This document shows, piece after piece, positions 47,201 through 59,700 of a DNA stretch of 64,000 nucleotides. The notes beneath the pieces are model-generated. The model did no database searches, was not told where the DNA came from, and worked only from the letters and a program-made list of their open reading frames with translations. Made by a program: the position numbers and the translations under genes. Every line of letters begins with the position of its first letter. Within the stretch, counting starts at the first letter, position 1. The DNA is from Phalacrocorax aristotelis (lineage: Eukaryota > Chordata > Aves > Suliformes > Phalacrocoracidae), in contig NC_134283.1 in NCBI RefSeq assembly GCF_949628215.1, forward strand, positions 10,725,638 through 10,789,637, written 5' to 3'.

Positions 47201-50151
47201 GTTATTTAGAAAAAAAAACAGGTTTTGAATCAATGAATAGTTTTTTCATCCTAACAGTGCTGGTCAATGTTAACTGCACTACTTAGGGAAGGCACCTATT
47301 CTGCTCTCTCATTTCACCAGCTGTACCGGGAAAATAGATTTCTCTGTTACTGCAAAGAACATCAAGATCCTTCAATGGAGGGAATAATAATAAAAGAAAC
47401 CAAACCTGTAAATTAAGTAATTTCAACCTCCTGCTTCTACTGCTGCGTTTTACTTGGATGGGTTGAAACAAGCACAGTGTCCTTTTACCCTCCAGTATAC
47501 AGGCTGCCCAGGAGAGAGCCTTCGTCGTCTGCATTTTGTGTTCAGAAATAAGATACAGCCTCTCCATCTGCAACTTGACTTTAAGTATCAATAATGTATG
47601 CAACAAATAAAATTTGCATAATACTTTAAAAACATAGGTAAGAACAATAGCCACATAGTGTTAGCCAGCAGCCCCTACCAAAGCATCCCAAGTCATACAT
47701 CATTTCAAACCAAGGCCTTGTTTTAATCTTTGTCACTCCATTTAGACATGGAACAATGCAACACAGCATTTACCCTAGCTTCTCAGACTGAAAACCAGCC
47801 TATTCTTGCCACACTGCCGCTTCTTTGACATTAAACAGGTAACTTCAGAATCATTTTATCTCAATCTAGTTCACTTTTCAAGACATGTCTCCTTGCAAAC
47901 CAGTAAAAAGTTATTACCAGGGAAATCAAGGTGATTTCTTGGTAGCAAGGAGATGCCTTGGGATGGTGAAGATGCAGGTTATGTTCTCCTCTAGCTCCCA
48001 GCAGAGAGTAATGCTGATGCTCAGAATGTGCCCAGGGCCAGAGAGGGATGTAACCTAGGGAAGGGCTAAGGACACATCTGATAGAGCAACTGCAGGGATC
48101 ACTGTAGGCTCCTAAATTAGCTGTAATTTAGTTTTGTGACCCATTGGCACCAACATTTCCCTTCCCTGTCGTCTTAGAAAGGCACAGGCCAAAAAAAGGA
48201 AAAAGTCAAGCCCAAGTTTTCTTTAAGAATTTTTCTTGTGCCAGGCTTATTTTGGTTTATTATTTATGGATGTGAACTGTTCTTAAAGAGAGTATTGTTT
48301 GCCATTTTAGGTGTTTGGATTTGTAGCCACAATAGCCTACGCCATTGATTTCTACATAATCTTCAATAACCTGGTTACTTTTCTCAAGCAAGGCAGTTCT
48401 GATTCCCCTGAAGGTCGCAAGTCAGAAGGTAGGTATAAATTCCCCGCTTTGGTCAAATGATCATGTAACATGATATTTTCTTCTCCATTTCGCCCTTCAG
48501 GGGAGCAAGAGCACTCAGTAACAACATTTTCTATTCTTGGCTATCTTGGTTTTGTATGCCACAACTATGCTGAATTATGAAGCTGCTTAGTCTTAAAATA
48601 CAACAACTGGAATTACAGTGATTTATAAAGATAACTAGCAAGCCAGAAATGTAATGTAAAGTTCTGCACCATCTAACTTTGAAAGACCCCAAATCCAATC
48701 ATAGAAATTATTGTGCAGCACGGACTTTTTTCCTCCCATCACAATGTCTTACTTTAAAAATAAGCATCTAGGGTTTTTTTTGATAACTTAATAATTAGCA
48801 ACCATTAGTCCACAATCTTTCATGCCCAATAGTGCTTTTCTCTTTATAATCTCTTTATTGTGATTGCCTCTTACTCAGGGTCAAGCTTTGACCATCTGTG
48901 AGCAAATGGCCTTGAAATCCAAGGGCAACACAGCATAAAATTAACAAGATTGTTACAAGATTTCTTTCCAATATAGAAGGCACAGTCTACCTCAAATCAG
49001 ACAGATCCACTTAGACAAAGATAAAAAGAAGAACCCACTGTTGGGAGTCCAAACCCTTTTCAAGTCAAGTCAGGACACAGGTAGCTATTTTGCAGTACCC
49101 AGGAGCCCACATCAGGCATCGTGCCCATGATAGTACTCGTTGCACTCACACAGATGAAAGACTGCTCCACACTTAAAAACAAGTAAACAATCGAAAAATC
49201 CCAAAAAACGCTCCACACAAAGCCAAAACCCATAAAACCCCTCAAAAACAAAACCCAAGACATAAAACCCAATCCTAGAAGGTATATAGTAATGCTAACA
49301 GTTTTTTCTAGGCATTTTAATAGACTGTTAAATGCTTTGCAAGCCTTAAGCCAAAGAGAGAGACAAAGGAAAGAAGAACGAAAGGAACAGATCATAGGAA
49401 ACAAGACTGTTTACCCCCACAAACTGAACTGACCTCCAAAGAGTATCAGGTGACAAGGATACAAAATTAGGCTAAAGATTGGTTCTAATTCCCCTGGAGA
49501 TGGAGATAGAAATACATAAACTTACAAATCTGCGGTGATGCAGCTTTGTGTCAATGATTTGGGCATGTAAGAAGGGCTCTGCCCTGCAGTACTGCTCCTC
49601 CAGCACCATGTTCCCATTCATACTGTAGCTCTCAACTGCTGAGGCCAGAAATCCCCTGCTTCCTTGCAAGCAGAGTCTTGAGCTTGGGCAAGATGCACCT
49701 CTATAGGCCTATCGGGATTTCTTAACGTCTTAAAGCTTCTGGTTTTCAGATACGTTTAACCAGCAGTGTGTAACCGTCACCCACAGCTAAGAGCAATACT
49801 TACTAGTACAGGAAGCATGTCTTTAGCAGACTTCCTCTTGGTGGTCATACTAACAATAATCGCTGCAGCTTCTTTCATCTGAACTGTATCTGCATTGTAG
49901 TGGTCTAAGTGCCTCTCGGCAGCATTTCTCAAGTCCTTTGAAACACCGTTTAAACCCCCATCATATTAGAACTGTGATCTTAAAACCATTCTCCCTAAAT
50001 AAGCCACATCCTTAGAAGCTGACACCTGCCCAAGAGCAGCATATCCCTCCCAGCAAGAGCTAAAGCCGACATGGAGATTTCCAGTTTTCATTTTCACTAC
50101 TGTTCCTTGTTTTAAATTTCAGAAGACGACTCAGATTCCACCTCGAACTGA
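32131..50151 (+). CDS. CMTM3: CKLF-like MARVEL transmembrane domain protein 3 (five coding exons, complete)
   Basis: Four-helix membrane protein of the CMTM family; in mammals it acts in receptor trafficking (EGFR turnover) and cadherin surface levels. Exons 32131-32244, 44988-45143, 46949-47044, 48311-48428 and 50123-50151 give 170 residues (human 182), all GT-AG. The N-terminal 38 residues are Ala/Pro-rich with LLPAREFLGSRKSQLLLTES, matching human LLPARAFLCSLKGRLLLAES. Membrane segments lie at about 39-58 (VLSFIIFICYIASVATSF), 60-77, 92-112 and 123-143. DFLRCVTAAIIYFAIS and KYNDGASKAAGVFGF match human CMTM3 almost exactly. The tail is acidic and Ser/Asp-rich, EEDDSDSTSN. Exon junctions 1-4 fall at the same places as in CKLF, showing shared descent. 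Intron 1 is 12.7 kb and holds a provirus fossil. Confidence 0.97.
37825..37935 (-). other. Weak antisense exon candidate in CMTM3 intron 1
   Basis: On the minus strand a TTTTTAG acceptor, 111 open bases and a G|GTGACA donor. The frame reads as a basic, helix-prone peptide (RGRQTLERAREAKERR in its middle), split one base into a codon at both ends. It could be an upstream exon of the gene ending at 30895, but another exon would be needed to reconcile the phases. A coincidence is quite possible. Confidence 0.2.
40660..41268 (+). repeat. 5' LTR of the ERV-L-like fossil
   Basis: 609 bp, starting TGTCATGGTT and ending AACCATGACA, which are perfect inverted repeats with TG...CA termini. It contains a T/ATT-rich stretch (41030-41130). 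Confidence 0.9.
41277..41294 (+). other. Primer binding site of the ERV-L-like fossil
   Basis: TGGTGCCCAACATGGGGC begins eight bases after the LTR end. It starts with TGG as tRNA 3' complements do; the tRNA species is not assigned. Confidence 0.6.
44988..45143 (+). CDS. CMTM3: CMTM3 exon 2
   Basis: Residues 39-90, first two helices and the NEKFKGLYWPLM loop. Acceptor ACTGTAG, donor GTAAGT. Confidence 0.97.
46949..47044 (+). CDS. CMTM3: CMTM3 exon 3
   Basis: Residues 91-122, third helix. It is 96 bp, the same length as CKLF exon 3. Confidence 0.97.
48311..48428 (+). CDS. CMTM3: CMTM3 exon 4
   Basis: Residues 123-161 plus one base, fourth helix and the start of the cytoplasmic tail (FLKQGSSDSPEGRKSE). 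Confidence 0.97.
50123..50151 (+). CDS. CMTM3: CMTM3 exon 5 with stop codon
   Basis: 29 coding bases, acidic tail EDDSDSTSN and TGA. The acceptor TTTCAG is clear and the phase fits exon 4. Confidence 0.93.
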
Positions 50152-51311
50152 AGACCTGAACACCAACCAAGTGTGAAGGGAAGATGATCAAGCACTTTCC
50201 TCTTTGCTGAAGGCATGGCCAATTGAAATATCTATCTTATTTCAGCCTTGATATTCTCTTTCCACCTCACTTTTTATGGAATCACCAAAGCACAAACAGG
50301 GCAGTAATGTGGAAAAGGAAATTCTTCCCAATGCCATTAAAATAATCCTTCAGAACTATGGATTTTATAGTAGTTCAACCTGACAGAGAGGTCTGTATCC
50401 AAACAACTCATCTCAATTTGACATTGCCCCTCCTTACTCAGCATTACCATGTGTTGAGTAAATGGGAACACAGTATTTTAAACCTATAAGAGGAGCTTTT
50501 AATATGCTTTCTTAATTCCAAATCTTGAACACTTATATCTTTTATACTTCTTGCCATGCCAAAGAAGGGAGGCTCAGAACGCCTCTACTTTGTTTGTATT
50601 TTTCTTTATTAACTAACAGTATTTCTTTATCTGAAGTCTGAACATTCCACTATCTCAAACACTGAAGGTATAGATTATAGTTAACATGTTGGTTTCGATA
50701 CATTTATATCTACTGCCTATCCACAACAAGAAAAATTGACAACTGGAAATCTGCAGCAAGAGCAAACCTCAAAGTATAATTGTGCTGCAGGGTAGCTAGC
50801 TTATCAAACACTCAGTATCACTTTTTTTAAGCTGCTTGGATGGGATCACAACCCATCTTCTGCAACTTCACCGTAGATATGAGAGAGAACAGATGAGGCA
50901 TCATCTTACCAGCCCTTTCCTATCATGTGCATGGAAGCCCCTTGTATGTGTTTGTACATACAACAGGTAAGGAAGGCTTCCAAATACCCTCCAATGCTAT
51001 CTGCCTATCAAAGCCTGCATATATTTGTGTGCAAGATATCACAGTCTGATCTCATGCTCTGTGTTGCAGACACTGGTCCTCCCATAAGAAGTAGCACTGG
51101 AGTTAGTCTACTGGGTTCACAAAACAAACAACTGTTTCCATAAGACTCAGGATACCTGGGCCCCAGGAGGGCAGTACATCCTTCCCACTGTGAAAAGGCA
51201 AAAACCCCAACCTCCTAACTAAAGAATGTCTGCAATGAAATTCATCTTCCCAGGCCCTTTTTTTGGTGCATGTGTTTTGGGGTTTTTTTCCTCCTGGAAG
51301 GACATGACTTC

Positions 51312-51371
51312 TCATGGCCTAGTATTCTGGGGGAAAAGCCTTCATGGCCTAGTATTCTGGGGGAAAAGCCT
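51312..51371. repeat. Tandem duplication, 30 bp x 2, perfect
   Basis: Copies begin at 51312 and 51342 and are identical. Lies in the CMTM3 3' region. Confidence 0.95.
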
Positions 51372-52434
51372 TCTGAGTTTAGAAGGCAGTGTTTTCATGG
51401 GTAGCACAACCTGCCTTGAAATATCTGTGTCCACCTATAAATGCCTACTGCTTGGAAAAAAGCACTGCATACCATATATATGGCATTCAATAAGTCTACT
51501 TCAAAGAAAATTATACGTTTTTAAAAAATTAATATAGTACCAGAACAGATGGCCTTAACAAAAAGTAATTAAAATGAGAGCAGATGGTACTAACAGAGTA
51601 AATTAAAAACAGGGATAAAACGATAAGGGCAGATTTCCTTTGGAACAAAATTACTGCTTGGGTTCCAATTCCCTGCTAGCAGCTGGCTGCTGTCAGGCAG
51701 AAACACGGTACCTAACAGTGAGCAGGTGCTTGGGAAGGTGCTGGCAAGATTCAGAGTTGTCTAACAGGCAGCTCCTACATCTCCTACTTCTAGACCACTG
51801 AATAAAAGCAAAACAAATGGTTGCTTCCAAATGTGACAAATAATCTTTGCTTTTATGAGAGCGCTCTCTTTGAACCTTTTCCAGTACGAAATTCCGCATT
51901 TATTTCCTTTCTACTGTCATATTTTACTGGCACACACTGTGACGTCAGGGGACCTTGGCTCATTTTTATATTCAATTGTTTTGTATTTCCTTTTTTTTAT
52001 TAAAACTTTACTGCATGTCACAGCTGGAAACTAGTATATGGTTAATATTTAGAATCATGCTAGATTAAACCTCCTTTAATAGAAATGTTTGGTGTGTTTA
52101 CTTATTCTGAGACCTGGTTTTGCCTTGCTTCTGACCAGTGAGAGTATGGTGTTTCAAGAAGCTCCATCAGGAAGGGCACGGTGTGCTGGGGAGGCGACAG
52201 TAGCACAGAGCCAGCACTGGAGACCAATCACTCATGCTTACTTGGCTTGCAAGGAGAAACTTCATCTTCAGTGCATAAACATGAAAGAATTTAACCAAGA
52301 ATTAGTTTTAGCATATTTAGTAGACATTGGCGATTTTGATTGGAGGGGGGGCTGACTCAGTCTTTTGTTCATCTCCTTCCAGCAATATTGCACTAAGCTC
52401 AGACTCTGGGGTAGGGCAGAGGAAAAGTTTGCTT

Positions 52435-52482
52435 GGTTTTGGTTTGGTTTTTTTGTTTTGGTTTGCTTGCTTGCTTGTTTTT
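52435..52482. repeat. (GGTTTT)n/(TTGC)n simple repeat
   Basis: GGTTT units pass into three to four TTGC units. Confidence 0.85.
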
Positions 52483-53722
52483 CCTCAACTGACGAGACCA
52501 AAACAGTGAGACCACTGGTTTCTCTGCAATTCAGGATTAGCAACGCAAGCATGTTACACCTGCAGCTTGGAGGCCATTTTGAAGTTCTCATTCCAGTGTA
52601 CCAGCAGGATCATAATCAAACATCTCTTTTTGATCACAATACATTCTTGGTCCAACCAGGAGGCATTTCCAAAACCTGTACAGGCTAACGTATGCCTTCA
52701 CTACAACTAGAGCGCAACTATTCCTGTTTTGACTTCCTGTGCTGTTGAACAGAACTCAGCAGTAAGCAAACCTAGGCAGCGACGAGAGTTTCCAAGCGTG
52801 GAACAAATCTATGTAGAAAAAAATGCAAGAAGCATTACGGTATCAACAGTGTGAATCAAAGCCACTTAACAGAAAGGAAAAACAATCAGCTGGCATCACA
52901 GATGAATGACTTCATACAGCTCTCAAGCTGTTTGAGTGTGTCTCCCCCTCCTCTCCCACCTTCCATCTAAAAGCTTTTATACTTACCTGTGGAAGTTTTG
53001 TTCAGTCTTGTGGGTGATTTTGGACAGGTGATGTTAAGGAATTCAAAAGACCTTTCCTAACAGCCTTTTTAGATTCTCACTGAAATAAGAGGCTGAACTG
53101 TCCTTTTAACACTTTGTCCATTACTCCACTTAATTTTGCTTTTCGCCTGATATGGTTCAAAGTTCTATAAGTTTTAAACTTCCAACTGACAAAGTAACTT
53201 CCAAAATACTAAGTGAAGAGTGGTGTATCTCAGCCTACATAGTATTTGAGAAGAATGCTTCCACCAGCCTAGTCTGTTGGAAAGCAGAAGACAATTTAAT
53301 GCTCTGCATAGCAAACAGGCGTTTTTCATTGATTATGCTTCTGGTAAGCGTTCATTGTGCAAATTTCTAAGTCTGAATTTTATAGTTGCATCTTCCCCTA
53401 GTAGGAGGCCAGCAGCCTTTATCATTAAGTGAGCATGTACTTGTAACCAAACACTAACAGTGCACATTTGACACCTGTACTTCTAAAATGCATAAATAAA
53501 TGAGAGAACATACATATTGCTACTAAGCTGAGCTAAACTTCATAGCAGGCAGCTTGTAACCAGCCTCATAAGAGATTAAAAATAATAAAATGAAGTAGCT
53601 TCATTCCAGAGACAAAGATACAAACTGCCCCCAAAGAGCAACTGTAAGATATATATCACCTTGAATTTTAAATACGCATGAAGAAGCTCCTCCTAACCAT
53701 CCTTTAATCCTTTTCAGAGCAT

Positions 53723-53743
53723 AGAGAGAGAAAGAGAGAGAGA
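53723..53743. repeat. (GA)n simple repeat
   Basis: About ten AG dinucleotides with one interruption. Confidence 0.9.
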
Positions 53744-56700
53744 TCAAGGAAGCAGAACAAATTTAGATAAGCACTGAGAAAGTCAATCTTGTTACAAGGT
53801 ACTTGAGGCACATTTTTGCACAGAGCAATGGTTTAAAAGTCAGGATGAAGACACCATCTCTTGATTTTCTAAGTAAACAGGACTGCATGAAAACACCCTC
53901 ATTGCAAAACAGACTCCATTTTTCATTCTATTTCCTTGAAAAAGAAAACAATTATTCCAATGTTAGTTTTGGCCACGTAATACCTGTGCTTTTATTTAAT
54001 ATATTTATGATGCTGTCCATCACATTTTGTTTGCCTGATCCATTAAATAAGAAATCAGGACACTGAAGGAAAATTCAGTATTTAAAAGTTAGAGAGTTTT
54101 GTGGGTTTTTTTTAAATTCAACACCTGACAAATCTTGTCTTGACCAAAAAACACCATGGATAACAACACCAGCAGCAATATAGCATTAAGTCCAGCATTA
54201 AGTCCTCTTTGTTTTCAAGTTCATTCAGGCTTGATCTCTAAGCAGGTCCAATGGCTACAACACCACAACAGATGAGAATTTACTCACTGCTGACAACCCC
54301 GCAGAGGCAAAATGGACTGGCCCATCTTCTAGCGGAAAAGTTGTACAAGCACAGGACTCTCCTTAGTGAATCCTTCTGTAGAAGCTCAATCGTGCCACCA
54401 CCTTTGTCCACCTCCCCACACACACATTATCCCACATTAACCAGTGTTTCAAGAGCATCACCAATATTGCCAATCCACAACACTCACTCAACCATCTGTG
54501 CCTTTGCTCAGTTCTTACCCTTACTCACTCAGTGCTTTCACCTTGCACCTAAAGTGCCTGGATACTAAAAATCCTGACCACATCAAGGTAGGACTGGCAG
54601 CCTACAGCCCATGAGGTGGCAGAGCATCGCCCACCCACTCTGGCATTTCAGCCCCAAAATTCCTTTTCAGTCCAGAACTGCAAACAACAAGACGGAGCAT
54701 TTTGGCCCATTACAGTGTACCAGACAGAAACCTCCACAAGAGCAATCCCACCACAACCCCTTTAGCCATAAAGCAGTTCCATGTGCTACATACAACCTCT
54801 CATCGAGGACCGCTTATACATGGTTTTTCATTAACTCCGGCATCTGTGAAGTTTGTCTTGTCAGAGACATAGTAACAGAACACTCAGACAGGGTTGGTTT
54901 GTTTGATGTTTAACCCCTATGCCACTTTCTTGCATAGGAAATACATTTAGCAACTGCACTTACTGGATTATCAGCTGCTCAACCACAACACTTGGTATGC
55001 TGAGTTTGTGTGTTGCCTTTACAGATGAAGACAATGTTTTAGTACTTTAATATGTCCATTTATTAAACAGAAAGTCCTTCACAAATGATTCCATACTATA
55101 TTGATCAAGATAAGCGTTAGAAAACTACCATTTTCCCTACATACAAAAATACAGACTTTTACCACTATGAAGACATGATCAGAAGACTACCATGAAAATC
55201 CATAGAGCTCAAATCTTCAAATATCAGAGACAACTAAATTTAAAAAAAAATTTACAAAAAGTATTGTGCACATATATGAAAGACTAGAAAAGCAAAATTA
55301 CACTTAAAACTGATAAATACACCATTTAAATTATAACAGTATGGATTTTAAAAACAAGACTGATTTCTGTATTGTAAGCCATTACAATTCTTCAGCTTGT
55401 GTTTTTGATTAGCATAAAAAACAGAAAAGAAGCACACAACATCCTGAAAAATCATGACTGGTGTAAGAACAAGCTGGAGGTTATGTTTTCTTGTGGAGTT
55501 ACTGTGCCTTTGAAACTGGTCAAGCATTAACAGCACAACTTGCACATACAGAGCCAGAAGATGCTACACTTACACATGTAAGTTACAGTTGTCGATACTG
55601 AGGGGACAGTGATCACAGCTGGTAGGTACCACTACAGAAAGCGTCTATTTTATCAGCTGGCCTCATGTGCAGTTTGAGAACTTCAGGAACACTTAAGAAA
55701 ATGTGAAATTGCTTCAAGGCTGTAAATTGTCTCTATATGAACATTTGCTAACCTGTGATATTCTTCAGATCCTTGATCAGGGTTTGGTGATAAACAGGTA
55801 CCTGATCTGCAGTCCCCTAAGTCAACAGGGAATTTTGCCTGAGTACGGACAAGAGGTTCTGCATTCACACATAGAGTGTGTTTGTAAGATTCTCCTTGGT
55901 AAAACATTACAATTTTTCTTACTTGAAAAGCAAAATACCAAGGGTATTATACAGCAGACCTGTGCTCATACAATAAAAGGAAATTGCATCCCCTTTGCTC
56001 AGTCTGAGATGGAATTCTAACCCACTATTTCAACTAATACTTCTGAGCTGTTCACAATTACAAATCTGTCAGTATAGTACCTGTACCCCCAAGGGATAAA
56101 GTCTTTCAGCCAGGCCTGGATGCTCCTTCCTTGGACACCATAAATGATGAGCTAGAATCTGAATGTTTAGATCACGCCTGCTATGTTTTTCTAGAGGACC
56201 CAGAATCAGTACTGAGGATACAGATATCCCACACTGAGCATCTCTTTACACAAGTCTCAGGGAAAGAAATTCAATACCTTCTAGCTTACATCAGCAACCT
56301 GCTTTGTCTCCATCTTCCAGGCAGCAGCTGAAGGCAGAGCAGAGCAAAAGTAATACAATCTTTTGATTCACCATAATACAGATTTACTATTTAGTGCACA
56401 GAGGGAAAGCAATGACTGCAGTAGCCATAAAACTGGTATTAGTGGAAACAAAGCACAATGAAGCCAGAGATGCATTAGTGACTCACATTACAAAAATAGT
56501 GTTTACTGGTTTAATAAATTTACATCTCTATTTTTGTGAATGACAAGTGCTTATACCACACATGGAAGGCACACTAGGTGAAGCAGTTTTTTCGGTATTT
56601 GTTTACAATTCTGTGAAAAGACATACAAAGTGTCAACTTTCAAATCAAAATTGAGCATTATAATGAGAAATAAATACATACTTTACTATTTTATTGTGGG

Positions 56701-59700
56701 TTCCCGAACCCTTACAAACTTCAAAATATACAAATAGTTTCAAAATGACACTAACACAGAAGAGAGTAAGTCTAGACAGATATAATGATTAGCTAAGTCA
56801 TTTGTTATATTATGTCATAAATGTTGTGTCTTAAGTATAGAAATAATCTTAAAATGCAATAAATTGGCCACAATATATAAATCAAAATATTTTCTTACTC
56901 CAGAACTGTGATGTATGAGTTAAAGCTGGATGAACTGTAGTGCTAAGATACACTCTCCCTCCACAATATCCAACAAGTAGAAACCGGTAAACATTCAAGA
57001 TTAAAGTATAAACAGTAGAAAAATGAAGGTAGCAATTGTTGTAATAAAAGGGTGCTGGCCAGAACCACTTTAACCTGTAGACATCAGGATAAACATAACA
57101 TTACTAAAAATATTTAGACATTTAGACCTTTAATCTCAAATAATACTTTGGGGATTAAAAGGTTACCAAAAGTGATAAATCAGCCTAGTTAAGAGAGGGT
57201 ATTTTCTTTCAAACACATGAAGGTTTTAATTAAACATGTCTACTGAGACATTTGTCCAAAGCAAACAAACACAATACCCTGAAACTTCCCACATTATAGA
57301 CAATAGTCCATGACAGTCAGAAGAGGCAGATGGTCTATTTCATTCGGTTACGCACATCCAGGTGTTAAAACAGCTGTAGGGACCAGCCCCAATCAAAAAA
57401 TAAGAAAAACCCCAGATACTCGGTTAATATGATCTGGCTATTGCTTATTGAAATGCTCCTGTGTCCTCATTCTGATTTCATGAAGATAGTTTCCATATCC
57501 TTCCATATGCGGTTTTTTTTTTTATTTTTACCCATTAAGTCCATGGTATACAGATAAAACCTTCATAGTAAACACAAAGCTCTATGTTATAAATATGTCA
57601 TTCAAGGTAACTATGTATATTGTATATAAAATTAAATATCTTCTGTTTGCCAAGTATAATTTAAAAAGGAATATCTGCGGCTAGTTATAAAAAAATATTT
57701 ATTAACCCATAGAGATTAAAAGGCAATTTCACTAACTCATCCATCCAGCACATTTGGAAGAGCTGTACTGGGGTTCTGGATAGGTAACTTCATCTAATCA
57801 CATTTTCATGATAAATAGACAACTTTCATTTCTGGGCATATATAAGAACACTTTTGAAAGCTGCATATCCCAAAACAAAACTAGATTGTGTTGTATACTC
57901 TAAATTAAAGGCTATCATAAATCACAGTGTAAGCAGATTTTTTTTAAAGATTATTTTAGAATAGAAATGGTTAAATTAGACACAGATTTTTAAAAAGACA
58001 ACACAAAAATAAAACCAAAACAAAGGAACCCTTTCAGGCTGATCAGCACTGCACTCTGTCAAACATATCCACCCAGGTGGCTAAGTGGCTAACAGGGAAA
58101 TCAATATACCAGGAAACACTCCAAAGTGGCATTCACAGATTTCCTGAATATTTGTATAAATTCATTTTTAACCAACTCCCTCTGTTAAAATAAAGAGGAA
58201 TATGGCATAATTTCTACAACTATTTTCAAGCACTCTGCTGGGTTTTGTACCTATTTCACTTTTTCAATTATTACTTTTGTTGCCATTAAAATTCACATAC
58301 ACATCTCTGTTTGCACAGTCTTTCTGAGCTTTATCGGCCCTCCAAACAATCCATTATTTTATGCTATGAACAACAAGAACTAAGTACCCAGTTTTCAAAA
58401 ATGCTATGCGACTGCTTTATTTCAGTGGGACTGAGCAAAAATTACTCTGAAACTATCCTTTCTTCTAGATACGCAGAACCCTTCCAATGCAAGCATTTAC
58501 ATCCTGCAGGTCTCTGTGAACCAACTACTACACTTCAGCTGAGCAGAAGTTATTTAATAATCACATTGATTTGTCAACATACCTCAGGTCTCAAGATGCA
58601 CCATTAATGGTGGCGTAGAATCTCTCCAACTGTATTACACAGCCAGCATGGCCCCAGAGTTAGCAACAGAGACACACTTCTACACCTACTTTTACTACTG
58701 ATTCAAGGTGTCTCTCTCTCCTTCACTAGATTACAGAAGCAATTTTATATTCTGCAGTTTGGGATTATTAATGTTCACATATAATTTTGAAAGCACTGGA
58801 TTACCAAGCGTCAAGTTTGGGTTTCTCTCTCCTTCTCACCCTTTATCACATCTCAAATTCATGATCAGATTGTGCCTACCTTTTTATTTGTCCTAAATAC
58901 CTGCTGAAGATCTTTGGCTCTAGAGCTTTCAGCGTAAGACCCATTGTTTATGCTCTGATTTTCATCTACAAAGCTGTGCAGCACCTTATCTGAGTAGGAG
59001 AGAGAATATTATTTTCTACATTATTTGAATAGCTCTTAAGGTTGGGGTTGTTTAAATTACGGCCCAAAAGCATTAATCTTTCTTCTGTTGGGTAGTTGGT
59101 TTGGGTTCCCCCCACCCCAAAAGATAACAAGTAGGAGTGTTTACAAAGTTGTCATGAGACAAGAAAATAACAGATACAGAACAAGGACTAATGGGGGGGA
59201 CTAAAGGGGGGGGCGCGCAGGATTACGTTTATAAAAATCACATATTAGATAAGCATTTGCTGTGCCTGCACATCCCCAAAATAGCACAAAGTTGACAAAT
59301 ACCAAATTTGTTTAGGGACCTTAAAGTTCATGGAAAACTAGTGGTTAATTCACTCATAACAGTCCACATGCAGCTTGTAGCAGATCAATTCTCCTGCTGT
59401 GTTCCACAGCACTTTAAGAACCAGTAAGTCTGCTGCGTTAGGGAGGGGCAATCATTATATAGTACAAAATAATTCATGGGGGGTAGGGGGGAACCAAACA
59501 GTAAAATAATATTTTCTTAGGGAAGACTAGAAACTTTCCCAAGTTCTCCCATCTTTCTAGAACCAAAAATGAAATACAGATAAAACAATTATAGATCATA
59601 TCATGAGATGCAATGAAAGGCGTGATAAAGCCTATGAAGAAGCACCCCACATTACTGATTTTATTTAAATTCACATGTAAGAGACATAAGCAAAAGATGA

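Larger units (their letters stand above)
50152..55058 (+). other. CMTM3 3' region and intergenic sequence
   Basis: Starts as the CMTM3 3' UTR. The first canonical AATAAA is at 51801-51806, about 1.65 kb past the stop, with an ATTAAA near 50337 as a possible earlier site. No further coding exon is recognised. The open frames at 53803-54066, 54251-54568 and 54611-54913 have no known motif. Confidence 0.45.
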
